A stretch of DNA of 64,000 nt, from NCBI RefSeq assembly GCF_024323335.1, contig NC_066584.1:233149494-233213493 (forward strand), read 5' to 3'. The notes under the pieces are model-generated. The model was not told the origin of the DNA. It saw nothing but the letters and a program-made list of their open reading frames with translations, and did no database searches. Each line of letters starts with the position of its first letter. The first letter of the stretch is position 1. A program made the translations under genes and the position numbers. The stretch is from Lathyrus oleraceus (lineage: Eukaryota; Streptophyta; Magnoliopsida; Fabales; Fabaceae). Shown here piece after piece: positions 10,888 through 19,885 of this stretch.

Positions 10888-12336
10888 ATGGAAAGACCGA
10901 AAAGGCATACAAAGAAGTACAGCTTTAAGCAGCCCGATGTAAAAGAGTTAAGGAATCTGACATCATATGTATTAGATCCCTTGGGTTTCAAGGCTCGCTA
11001 TGGGAAGCTTCTGCCGTTGCTGACTACTCAAGTGGATGAGGGATTGATGAGCACTCTTGCTCAGTTCTATGATCCGCTCTATCATTGCTTCTTATTTCCG
11101 GACTTCCAGTTGTTGCCGACTTTGGAAGAATACTCTCACCTTATTGGGATTCCTATTCTGGATCAAGTGCCGTTCAGTGGCTTAGAGAGTATTCTATCTG
11201 CTCGAGAGATTTCCAGTCTGTTGCATATAGATGAAGATCTGATTAGAGCTAATCTGACTACCAAAGGCGGAATTCAAGGTTTTCCTTCCGAGTTCCTTAT
11301 TGCTCAAGCCACTTTCTATGGGAAGGCCATGAGTGAGGATGCCTTTGAGGCTCTATTCGTATTGCTTATCTATGGATTGGTGCTGTTTCCCAACTTTGAC
11401 AAGTTCGTCGATATGAACGCCATTAGGATCTTTTCAGTTCTTAATCCAGTTCCGACCTTGTTGGGTGATGCGTATGTCTCCTTGCATCTGAGGAATATGA
11501 AGAATGGAGGAGTCATTGTCTGCTGTTTACCCCTGCTGTACAAGTGGTTTATTTCGCACTTGCCGCAGACAGTTGCTTTCAAGGAGAACAAGGGATGTCT
11601 ACGGTGGTCTCAGAGACTCATGTCTCTCACCAATGATGATATCACCTGGTATGATCGTGTGTATGACACCGTCCAGATCATTAATTCTTGTGGTGAATTC
11701 CCTAATGTGCCTCTTCTTGGTACATGTGGTGGGATTACCTACAACCCTACGCTTGCACGTCGTCAGCTTGGGTTCCCCCTAAAGGATAAACCCCATAACA
11801 TTCTGTTAGAAGGTGTATTCTTTCAGGAGGGTAAAGATCCCCAAGGCCTGAAAGCCAGATTTGTCCGCGCTTGGCGCAATATTCGCATAAAGAGTAGGAA
11901 TGAATTGGGTCCAAAGAACTGCATTGCTTTGGAGCCATACACCTCTTGGGTCAGACAGAGGGCTGCTACCTACCTGATGCCGTATGATCATCCAAGACCT
12001 ACACTGTTGGATGTGGCTGGGCCTTCAACCCTCCCTACCCAACGTGTAGAGGAGTTGAGAGAAGAAGACCTTTCGCGTGCCTGGATCCGCGAGAGAGAGG
12101 AATTGCTGCAGCAGCTCAAGGAGAAAGATGATATGATTGAATTTCTCGAGCACCGAGTGATCGATGATCAGAACGACGCTTGGACTTCTCTGCTTCCTCA
12201 ATCATCCAAATTCTGGAAAAGGAAGTATGATCAACTTGCAAAGGAGAAAGCTGATATGGAGGCCGCCTATGAGAGAGAGATCAAGAAGTTGTACACTTCT
12301 CGTCTTCCAGCATCCCGCGCTAATAGGGATCCATAG
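10786..12336 (+). CDS. Element B ORF1 protein (Ogre-specific, function unknown)
   Basis: This 516-codon frame ends at a TAG in 12334-12336. The first Met is at 10786, but the conserved start is more likely the internal Met at residue 35 (10888, MERPKRHTKKYSF), because that is where similarity to element D's ORF1 becomes strong. The protein is an extra ORF found upstream of gag in Ogre elements. The central 330 residues resemble the plant-mobile-domain-like/DUF7745 family; this family name is from memory. Residues about 430-505 are charged and likely form a coiled coil. No catalytic motif is visible. The neighbouring gag starts about 300 bases downstream. The frame has no lesion. The role is unknown. 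Confidence 0.88.
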   Translation: MCLLHSCIHAFIRIHVIKKKIFKELKGLFAKFSDMERPKRHTKKYSFKQPDVKELRNLTSYVLDPLGFKARYGKLLPLLTTQVDEGLMSTLAQFYDPLYHCFLFPDFQLLPTLEEYSHLIGIPILDQVPFSGLESILSAREISSLLHIDEDLIRANLTTKGGIQGFPSEFLIAQATFYGKAMSEDAFEALFVLLIYGLVLFPNFDKFVDMNAIRIFSVLNPVPTLLGDAYVSLHLRNMKNGGVIVCCLPLLYKWFISHLPQTVAFKENKGCLRWSQRLMSLTNDDITWYDRVYDTVQIINSCGEFPNVPLLGTCGGITYNPTLARRQLGFPLKDKPHNILLEGVFFQEGKDPQGLKARFVRAWRNIRIKSRNELGPKNCIALEPYTSWVRQRAATYLMPYDHPRPTLLDVAGPSTLPTQRVEELREEDLSRAWIREREELLQQLKEKDDMIEFLEHRVIDDQNDAWTSLLPQSSKFWKRKYDQLAKEKADMEAAYEREIKKLYTSRLPASRANRDP

Positions 12337-12632
12337 GATGTCATTTACCTTCTCTCTTTGTAATATTTAAAAGAATGCTGTACTTCTTTGTCCTAATATT
12401 TTGAATGAAATATTTTCCATGAGTAATCAAAATGTTTAAATATTCGAAATATTGCAAATGAATACCCTAAAGGTTCCTTGAAATCAAAGCATTTGCACAA
12501 GCATTTCATGCATCATTCTTGCATAAACAGGTACCCATTTTTCTGGTCTTCTGGTTCTAACATCTGCTCTTCATTTATTTTGAAGACAAGCTGACTCACC
12601 GGTATTATACGAGAGTCAACTCTGCAAGGATT
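12337..12632 (+). other. ORF1-gag spacer with a conserved splice-acceptor-like site
   Basis: There is no independent ORF here. TGCATAAACAG/GT (AG at 12529-12530) has an equivalent in element D (TGCATAAGCAG/GT, minus strand at about 41240). The segment just before the gag ATG reads as a conserved peptide (FEDKLTHRYYTR) in both elements, which suggests that coding sequence may start upstream of the ATG. Confidence 0.45.
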
Positions 12633-13583
12633 ATGGAGCAATTGGAACAAGAGAACCAGAGTTTGAGAGATGAAGTCGCCAGACTTGGCGCTCTGATGGA
12701 GCAACTTCTTGCTGCCCAGAATCAGCCTGCTCCTCAACAGCCAGCAACTCCCGTTCAGCGGACGGTTATCTCTGAAATAGCTACTTCATCGGTGCCTGTT
12801 AGTGCCCAGCAGCCAAATGCCATGCCTCCCGGTTTTCCTTGGGGGATGCCTCCTGGCTTTATGCCTGATCTGCCAGCTCCAACATTTGCTCAAATGCCGG
12901 CATCTAGCCCGGTCCCTATTCCCGTTCCTCCTGTCGTGCATACCATGCCGAGGGTAGACGACACCATTTATCACTCTGAAGCTTCTGAAGGCTCAGATGT
13001 ACACGAGAAAATGGATGCAATGAACGACCAATTCCTTGAGCTGAGGAAGGAATTGAGAACTCTCAGTGGCAAAGATCTCTTCGGCAAGTCAGCAGCCGAA
13101 CTTTGTCTAGTTCCCGGTGTGAAAATACCTGTTAAATTCAAAGTCCCAGACTTTGAAAAGTATAAAGGGAACACTTGTCCTTTGGCACATCTGGTCATGT
13201 ATGCCAGAAAGATGTCCACGCAGACAGACAACGATCAACTCTTGATCCACTATTTCCAAGACAGTTTGTCTGGTGCTGCTCTCCGTTGGTACATGAGCCT
13301 AGACAGTGCCAACATCCGCTCTTTCAATGATCTTGGCGAAGCTTTCGTCAAGCAATATAAATACAATGTTGACATGGCGCCTGACAGAGATCAACTCAGG
13401 TCTATGTCACAAAAGGACAAAGAGACGTTCAAGGAGTACGCCCAGAGATGGCGTGAGCTGGCAGCTCAAATCACTCCACCATTAGAAGAGAAAGAGATGA
13501 CCAAGATCTTTTTGAAGACTCTTGGGTCATTTTTTATGAGAGAATGGTGGCCAGCGCTCCCTCTGATTTCACCGAGATGGTGA
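12633..13583 (+). pseudogene. gag: Element B gag, N-terminal frame, ends in a frameshift
   Basis: Gag would form the virus-like particle around the element's RNA. The frame opens with a short coiled coil (MEQLEQENQSLRDEV), followed by a Pro/Gln-rich stretch and then the retrotransposon-gag capsid region from about residue 165 (KVPDFEKYKGN, ...GAALRWYMSL, ...QYKYNVDMAPDR). Near 13530 one base appears to be missing compared with the expected frame: the frame runs on to a TAG at 13581-13583, while the conserved continuation is open in the frame starting at 13544. This probably prevents a full Gag-Pro. Capsid identity is clear; an assembly error is an alternative explanation for the frameshift. 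Confidence 0.88.
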
Positions 13584-15943
13584 ACATGGGGATGCGTCTT
13601 GAAGAAGGTGTCCGTGAAGGACGGTTAGCTAAAGATGATAGTTCTTCCTCTAAGCGGTATGGAGCGTTTAAGAGGAAAGAAGGTGAAACGCATGCTGTGC
13701 AGTCTCAGCCAAAGCATCGAAGACCCTCTGTTCAGAGGAAGCCTGCACATCGTGCCGGACATCAGCATCAGGTAGCTAGTGTGGCGCCTGTATTCAAGGA
13801 TAATGCTCAACAGTATCAGCATCAGCAGCAATATCCACAACCGCAATATCAACAGCAACAGCAGCGTCCGCAGCAACAGGCTTACCAGCCTCGTGGAAGT
13901 ACAACCAATCAAGCGAATGTGAACTATGATAGGAAGAAGGTCAGCTTCGACCCGATTCCGATGACATATACAGAGCTTTATCCCTCCTTGTTGGAGAGGA
14001 AGTTGGTTTCACCCAGGGATCCTCCTGCAATTCCTGCCAATCCGCAATGGTGGTACAAACCAGACCAGCATTGTGTCTACCATTCCGGTGCTCCGGGCCA
14101 CAACGTTGAGAACTGTTTCCCGCTGAAGAATAAGGTTCAAGACCTTATGAGAAGTGGAATTCTGAGTTTCGAGGACTCTAACCCTAATGTTACCAGGAAC
14201 CCATTGCCTTCGCATGGGAAATCCGTGAATATGATCCAGGAAGACCTTGGGAAATACAAGGTGAAGTATGTCAGTCATATCCGGCAATCATTGGTTGATT
14301 TACATAAGATGCTGTGTCAGCACAGTTATTTGGAGCATAACCACGATAAGTGCCGTGTCTGTTCTGTTAACCGCTTGGGTTGTGACCAGGTTCGCTGTGA
14401 ACTTCAGAAATTGTTGAATGAAGGTACCATTGAGATTCTCCAGAATCGAAATGTTGATACAGTTGAGCCCGAAGTGAGTGTCATCTCCCCGGTGTTCAAG
14501 TTGCCAGAGCCAGTTGTTATTCGTTACAATAGCAACAAGACGAAGGCTTCCCCTTCTCTGATCATCAAACCAGCCGGCCCTGTGCCGTATTCATCTGATC
14601 GAGCCGTACCATTCCGGTACAATCCTGTTGCTGTCCAGGATGGGGTTGAGGTACCTCTGCCGTCTACTTCCGTGACCACTATTGCTGATGTTAGTGGATT
14701 GACCCGCAGTGGTCGTGTCTTTTCTGCGCCTGCTAAGGCTGTTGCTTCTGGATCTGTTGAGCGTCCTGTGGGGACTGCTGTGAATGTTCAGAATCCGGCA
14801 CCTGATGTTGCCCAACCCTCCTCGTCTGTACAAAAGACTCCTGTTTCTTCAGATGGCCCGAGTGGCATTGTTGATGAAGAATCTGATGAGATGCTGAGGC
14901 TCATCAGAAAGAGTGAGTATAATATTGTAGACCAGCTTCTACACACGCCTTCCAAGATTTCCATTCTTTCTCTATTGCTGAATTCAGAGCCCCATCGGGA
15001 ATCTCTTCAGAAAGTCTTGGACCTGGCGTATGTCGATCACGACGTCACCTTGGAACAATTTGATAGCATTGTTGCAAACATTACCGCTTGCAACACTCTG
15101 AGCTTTTGTGACGCTGATCTCCCTGAGGAGGGAAGAGACCACAACATGGCTTTACACATATCCATGAATTGCAAATCTGATGCAATGTCCAATGTACTGG
15201 TGGACACTGGATCGTCCCTTAATGTATTGCCAAAATCCACACTCTCTCGTTTGTCATATCAAGGTCCTCCTATGAGGCAGAGTGGGGTTGTTGTTAAAGC
15301 TTTTGATGGGTCGCGTAAGACCGTGATTGGGGAAGTAGACCTCCCAATCAAAATTGGACCAAGTGATTTCCAGATCACTTTTCAAGTAATGGATATTCAC
15401 CCATCATACAGCTGTCTCTTGGGCAGACCATGGATTCACGAGGCTGGCGCCGTGACATCCACCCTACACCAAAAGCTGAAGTTTGTCAAAAACAAGAAAT
15501 TGGTTGTAGTAGGGGGAGAAAAAGCTCTCCTGGTCAGTAATCTATCTTCTTTCTCGTACATTGATGCTGAGGATGAAGTTGGAACTCAGTTTCAAGCTTT
15601 ATCTATTGATAAACCAATCGAGAAGAAGTCTCCTTCATTCACTTCCTACCGTGATGCAAAGCTAGCCATTGAATGTGGTGCAGTTGCTGGATTAGGGAAA
15701 GTGCTTGAACTTGAAGATAATCGATCCCGGGCTGGCATTGGCTATGGTTCTGGGGCATGCAATGAGCAAGGTCTGTTCACCAATGGAGGATTCATCCATG
15801 CTGATCAACCTGCAGAAGAGGAAGCTGCTGCTATCATTGAAGAAGAAGATGCAGAAGATTTGAACAATTTTGTTATTCCTGGTGGTGTCTGCCACAATTG
15901 GGTCGCTGTGGATGTTCCTACAGTTATCCATAGATCAGAGTAA
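13544..15943 (+). CDS. pro: Element B gag C-terminal part and aspartic protease (gag-pro, downstream frame)
   Basis: This 799-codon frame continues Gag after the frameshift. It contains a basic, Gln-rich segment (residues about 60-125), a zinc-knuckle-like motif with C177, H180 and C191, a long linker, and a retroviral-type aspartic protease with the active-site D554-T-G-S and a later ILLGRPW-like SCLLGRPW. The protease would mature the polyprotein. In Ogre this unit is separated from pol by an intron. The unspliced frame stops at 15941-15943, but splicing at 15940 would remove the stop and keep the frame open into the next exon. No other break is seen. Confidence 0.88.
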   Translation: MVASAPSDFTEMVNMGMRLEEGVREGRLAKDDSSSSKRYGAFKRKEGETHAVQSQPKHRRPSVQRKPAHRAGHQHQVASVAPVFKDNAQQYQHQQQYPQPQYQQQQQRPQQQAYQPRGSTTNQANVNYDRKKVSFDPIPMTYTELYPSLLERKLVSPRDPPAIPANPQWWYKPDQHCVYHSGAPGHNVENCFPLKNKVQDLMRSGILSFEDSNPNVTRNPLPSHGKSVNMIQEDLGKYKVKYVSHIRQSLVDLHKMLCQHSYLEHNHDKCRVCSVNRLGCDQVRCELQKLLNEGTIEILQNRNVDTVEPEVSVISPVFKLPEPVVIRYNSNKTKASPSLIIKPAGPVPYSSDRAVPFRYNPVAVQDGVEVPLPSTSVTTIADVSGLTRSGRVFSAPAKAVASGSVERPVGTAVNVQNPAPDVAQPSSSVQKTPVSSDGPSGIVDEESDEMLRLIRKSEYNIVDQLLHTPSKISILSLLLNSEPHRESLQKVLDLAYVDHDVTLEQFDSIVANITACNTLSFCDADLPEEGRDHNMALHISMNCKSDAMSNVLVDTGSSLNVLPKSTLSRLSYQGPPMRQSGVVVKAFDGSRKTVIGEVDLPIKIGPSDFQITFQVMDIHPSYSCLLGRPWIHEAGAVTSTLHQKLKFVKNKKLVVVGGEKALLVSNLSSFSYIDAEDEVGTQFQALSIDKPIEKKSPSFTSYRDAKLAIECGAVAGLGKVLELEDNRSRAGIGYGSGACNEQGLFTNGGFIHADQPAEEEAAAIIEEEDAEDLNNFVIPGGVCHNWVAVDVPTVIHRSE

Positions 15944-16218
15944 TTGTTCATTTTGTTTAAAACCCTTCTCCCATGCCAAAAGGAGAAGTGATGACATTGT
16001 TGGCAAAGCATATATACAATGATATTTTCATTCAATTTTTGCATTGTCAAAACATTTGTTTTTCCTTTGTTTTCACTTTTTGCTTTCTTTATGAAATCAG
16101 TGATCACAAAAAACCATAAAAACAAAAATAAAAGCTGTAAAAGCAACATTCTTTCATCTGCATAATGATTTGCTTGCTTTAAATTCTGAAATTTTTCTTA
16201 ACCAAAATCATTATGCAG
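15940..16218 (+). other. Predicted intron between protease and reverse transcriptase (279 bp)
   Basis: The candidate donor is GTAATTG at 15940 and the acceptor TTATGCAG ends at 16218, preceded by a T-rich stretch. Joining the two sides keeps the reading frame: the split codon stays glutamate and the next about 15 codons (PIEHNDPTPSPN region) are open. Ogre elements are known to splice an intron at this place. The exact sites here are my inference. Confidence 0.72.
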
Positions 16219-16286
16219 GTTGATCCTAAAACCCATTGAACATAATGATCCAACGCCATCTCCCAATTTGAATTCCCTGTATTTGA

Positions 16287-19200
16287 GGCAGAAAAGATGA
16301 CGTTGAAGAGATTCCTGATGAGATCACCCGTCTCCTTGAGCACGAAGAGAAGATCATTCAGCCGCATCTCGAAGACTTGGAAACAGTCAACTTGGGATCT
16401 GAAGATTGTGAGCGCCTGGTGAAGATTGGGGCACTTCTTGAAGGGTCTGTTAAGGAAGATTTGATCAGCTTGCTACGAGAATATTCAGATATCTTTGCTT
16501 GGTCCTATGAAGACATGCCGGGTTTAGATACAGATATTGTGCAACATTTCCTGCCTTTGAAGCCTGAGTGCGTGCCTGTGAAGCAGAAGCTCAGAAGAAC
16601 TCATCCAGATATGGCAGTGAAGATCAAAGAGGAAGTTCAGAAGCAAATTGATGCGGGGTTTCTGGTGACTTCGACATATCCTCTATGGGTGGCCAATATT
16701 GTGCCTGTTCCTAAGAAGGACGGAAAAGTCCGTATGTGCGTTGATTACAGAGATTTGAATAAAGCTAGCCCAAAAGATGATTTTCCTCTACCACACATTG
16801 ACATGTTGGTAGACAATACAGCTAAATTCAAAGTCTTTTCCTTTATGGACGGATTTTCCGGATATAATCAAATCAAGATGGCACCAGAGGATATGGAGAA
16901 GACAACATTCATCACACCTTGGGGAACATTCTGTTATCGAGTGATGCCCTTCGGTTTGAAGAACGCCGGAGCCACGTATCAACGAGCTATGACTACCTTG
17001 TTTCATGATATGATGCACAAGGAGATAGAAGTCTATGTTGATGATATGATTGCTAAGTCCCGAACGGAAGTTGAGCATATTGAGCATTTGTTGAAGCTTT
17101 TTCAGCGTTTGAGGAAGTTCAAACTTCGTCTGAATCCGAACAAATGTACTTTTGGAGTCCGTTCCGGAAAGTTGTTGGGTTTTGTGGTAAGTGAAAGAGG
17201 TATTGAGGTTGATCCTGCAAAGGTCAAAGCAATACAAGAGATGCCCGCACCCAAAACTGAGAAGCAAGTCCGAGGTTTTCTTGGCCGCTTGAACTACATT
17301 TCCAGATTTATATCCCACATGACTGCCACATGTGCGCCGATATTCAAGCTCCTCCGGAAAGATCAGTCTCATGATTGGACCGAGGATTGCCAGAAAGCTT
17401 TCGACAGTATCAAAGATTATCTGTCCGAACCTCCGATTTTGTCTCCGCCTGTGGAAGGAAGACCTCTGATTATGTACTTGACAGTTCTTGAAGACTCGAT
17501 GGGTTGTGTACTCGGTCAACAAGATGAATCAGGGAAGAAGGAGTTTGCTATCTACTACCTCAGTAAGAAGTTTACTGATTGTGAGTCTCGGTACTCTATG
17601 CTTGAGAAGACGTGCTGTGCTTTAGCTTGGGCAGCTAAGCGTTTGCGCCAGTACATGATAAATCATACAACTTGGTTGATATCCAGAATGGATCCAATTA
17701 AGTATATCTTCGAGAAGCCTGCTTTAACTGGGAGGATTGCCCGTTGGCAGATGTTGTTGTCTGAGTATGATATTGAGTATCGAGCTCAGAAAGCTATCAA
17801 AGGTAGTATCTTGGCTGACCACTTAGCGCACCAGCCAATTGAAGATCATCAGTCTGTTCAGTATGACTTCCCCGATGAGGAAATTCTGTATTTGAAGATG
17901 AAAGATTGCGATGAGCCTACACTTGATGAAGGTCCAGAACCTGGTTCCAGATGGACGATGGTGTTTGATGGCGCTGTTAATCAATATGGAAATGGAATTG
18001 GGGCAGTAATTGTTAATCCCCAGGGATCGCACATTCCATTTACAGCAAGGCTAACTTTCAAATGCACGAATAATATGGCGGAGTATGAAGCCTGTATTAT
18101 GGGACTTGAAGAATGCATTGATTTGAGAATTAAATATCTTGATGTCTATGGTGATTCAGCTTTGGTTGTCAATCAGATCAAAGGTGAATGGGAGACGAAT
18201 CAACCAAGTCTCATCCCATACAGAGATTATGCAAGGAGAATTTCAACTTTCTTTACAGAAGTTGAATTTTATTATATTCCTCGAGAGGATAATCGGATGG
18301 CAGATGCCCTTGCAACGCTTGCTTCCATGATAGTTGTCAGATGGTGGAATGATGTTCCCAACATTACTGTGATGCGCTTGGACAGACCCGCTCACATATT
18401 TGCAATTGAAGAAGTGAAAGATGACAAGCCTTGGTATTTTGATATCAAGAATTTCCTCCAGAACCAGGTCTACCCGCCTGGGGCATCTGTGAAAGATAGG
18501 AAAACTTTGAGAAGGTTGTCAGGCAGTTTCTACCTCAGTGGTGAAGTGCTGTATAAGAGAAATTTTGATATGGTTTTGCTCAGATGCGTGGATAGACACG
18601 AAGCAAACCTATTGATGACTGAGGTCCATGAAGGTTCATTTGGTACTCATTCCAATGGACATGCCATGGCTAAGAAGATGTTGAGAGCAGGCTACTATTG
18701 GCTGACAATGGAGTCTGACTGTTGCAAGTATGTGAAGAAATGTCACAAGTGTCAAATTTATGCGGATAAGATTCATATTCCTCCGACACTCCTGAATGTG
18801 ATTTCATCACCATGGCCTTTCTCTATGTGGGGAATCGACATGATCGGTATGATTGAGCCGAAAGCGTCCAACGGACATCGGTTTATTCTCGTAGCAATTG
18901 ACTACTTCACCAAATGGGTTGAAGCCGCTTCGTACGCGAATGTAACCAGACAGGTGGTTGTGAAGTTTATCAAGAAACAGCTGATTTGCCGTTATGGTGT
19001 GCCAGAGAGGATCATTACTGATAATGGATCCAATCTGAATAACAAGATGATGGATGAGTTGTGCGCTGAATTCAAGATTGCACACCATAATTCCTCTCCT
19101 TACAGACCTAAGATGAATGGGGCTGTTGAAGCTGCTAACAAGAATATCAAGAGAATTATCCAGAAGATGACTGTCACCTACAAAGATTGGCATGAGATGC

Positions 19201-19679
19201 TGCCATTCGCTTTGCATGGATATCGTACGTCTGTACGCACTTCAACAGGGGCAACCCCTTTCTCTCTTGTTTATGGCATGGAAGCCGTTCTCCCAGTAGA
19301 GGTGGAGATCCCATCAATGCGAGTCTTGATGGAAGCCAAGTTGACTGATGCTGAATGGATTCAGAGTCGTTATGACCAGTTGAATTTGATCGAAGAGAAG
19401 CGATTAACTGCCATGTGCCATGGTCAGTTGTATCAGCAGAGAATGAAGAAAGCATTCGACAAGAAGGTCAAGCCTCGCGTGTTTCGAGAAGGTGACCTTG
19501 TGCTCAAGAAAGTTTTGTCTTTCGCGCCCGATTCCAGGGGCAAGTGGACTCCAAACTACGAGGGTCCATATGTTGTTAAGAGAGCCTTTTCAGGCGGAGC
19601 TTTGATGCTTACAACAATGGATGGGGAGGATTTCACTCGTCCTGTGAATTCAGATGCAGTTAAGAGATACTTTGCCTAA
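16287..19679 (+). CDS. pol: Element B pol: reverse transcriptase, RNase H, archaeal-type RNase H, integrase
   Basis: The frame is open from 16287 to the TAA at 19677-19679. Counting residues from 16377, RT has its catalytic Y220-V-D-D223, followed by the gypsy RNase H (PPVEGRPLIMYL..., about 355-450) and a second, archaeal-type RNase H starting FDGAVN with D531 and ending near ADALATLASM. The integrase zinc finger contains C789-H-K-C792, and the DDE core has D821, D882 and E918 with spacing of 60 and 35. The dual RNase H is typical of the Tat/Ogre lineage. Between the intron acceptor (16218) and 16287 the expected frame is broken by one or two small deletions near 16268 and 16292. No stop interrupts the enzyme domains, so this is the best preserved pol in the window. 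Confidence 0.95.
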   Translation, partial: GRKDDVEEIPDEITRLLEHEEKIIQPHLEDLETVNLGSEDCERLVKIGALLEGSVKEDLISLLREYSDIFAWSYEDMPGLDTDIVQHFLPLKPECVPVKQKLRRTHPDMAVKIKEEVQKQIDAGFLVTSTYPLWVANIVPVPKKDGKVRMCVDYRDLNKASPKDDFPLPHIDMLVDNTAKFKVFSFMDGFSGYNQIKMAPEDMEKTTFITPWGTFCYRVMPFGLKNAGATYQRAMTTLFHDMMHKEIEVYVDDMIAKSRTEVEHIEHLLKLFQRLRKFKLRLNPNKCTFGVRSGKLLGFVVSERGIEVDPAKVKAIQEMPAPKTEKQVRGFLGRLNYISRFISHMTATCAPIFKLLRKDQSHDWTEDCQKAFDSIKDYLSEPPILSPPVEGRPLIMYLTVLEDSMGCVLGQQDESGKKEFAIYYLSKKFTDCESRYSMLEKTCCALAWAAKRLRQYMINHTTWLISRMDPIKYIFEKPALTGRIARWQMLLSEYDIEYRAQKAIKGSILADHLAHQPIEDHQSVQYDFPDEEILYLKMKDCDEPTLDEGPEPGSRWTMVFDGAVNQYGNGIGAVIVNPQGSHIPFTARLTFKCTNNMAEYEACIMGLEECIDLRIKYLDVYGDSALVVNQIKGEWETNQPSLIPYRDYARRISTFFTEVEFYYIPREDNRMADALATLASMIVVRWWNDVPNITVMRLDRPAHIFAIEEVKDDKPWYFDIKNFLQNQVYPPGASVKDRKTLRRLSGSFYLSGEVLYKRNFDMVLLRCVDRHEANLLMTEVHEGSFGTHSNGHAMAKKMLRAGYYWLTMESDCCKYVKKCHKCQIYADKIHIPPTLLNVISSPWPFSMWGIDMIGMIEPKASNGHRFILVAIDYFTKWVEAASYANVTRQVVVKFIKKQLICRYGVPERIITDNGSNLNNKMMDELCAEFKIAHHNSSPYRPKMNGAVEAANKNIKRIIQKMTVTYKDWHEMLPFALHGYRTSVRTSTGATPFSLVYGMEAVLPVEVEIPSMRVLMEAKLTDAEWIQSRYDQLNLIEEKRLTAMCHGQLYQQRMKKAFDKKVKPRVFREGDLVLKKVLSFAPDSRGKWTPNYEGPYVVKRAFSGGALMLTTMDGEDFTRPVNSDAVKRYFA

Positions 19680-19735
19680 AGAAAAAAAAGTATATGCAAA
19701 TAAAAAAACAAATGAAAAAAAAACAGAATAGCTCG

Positions 19736-19885
19736 CTAAGTTGAAAACCCGAAAGGGCGGCTTAGGCAAAATTGAGCGTCTCGGTGGAGAACCCGCAAGG
19801 GTAATTCAGGCAAAAATTAGAGACTTGAAAAAAGAGATATATTTGCATCCCGCTAGATTGAGTACCTCACCCTGGGGCAATCTAG
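19736..19885 (+). repeat. Element B: post-pol array of three hairpins
   Basis: The arms are CTAAGTTG/CGGCTTAG (19736-19743, 19758-19765) around CCC-GAAA-GGG; TGGA/TTCA (19785-19788, 19805-19808) around ACCC-GCAA-GGGT; and the perfect 8-bp CTAGATTG/CAATCTAG (19853-19860, 19878-19885). Each is followed by GGCAAAA. The arrangement matches those in elements A and C. Confidence 0.8.

Noticed and set aside
10721..10942. A 73-codon frame at the start of ORF1
   Set aside because: It overlaps the ORF1 start in another frame; similarity between B and D supports the ORF1 frame instead.
16788..17522. A 244-codon minus-strand frame inside pol
   Set aside because: It lies antisense to RT and RNase H, whose motifs are unambiguous; it is a shadow of a codon-rich gene.
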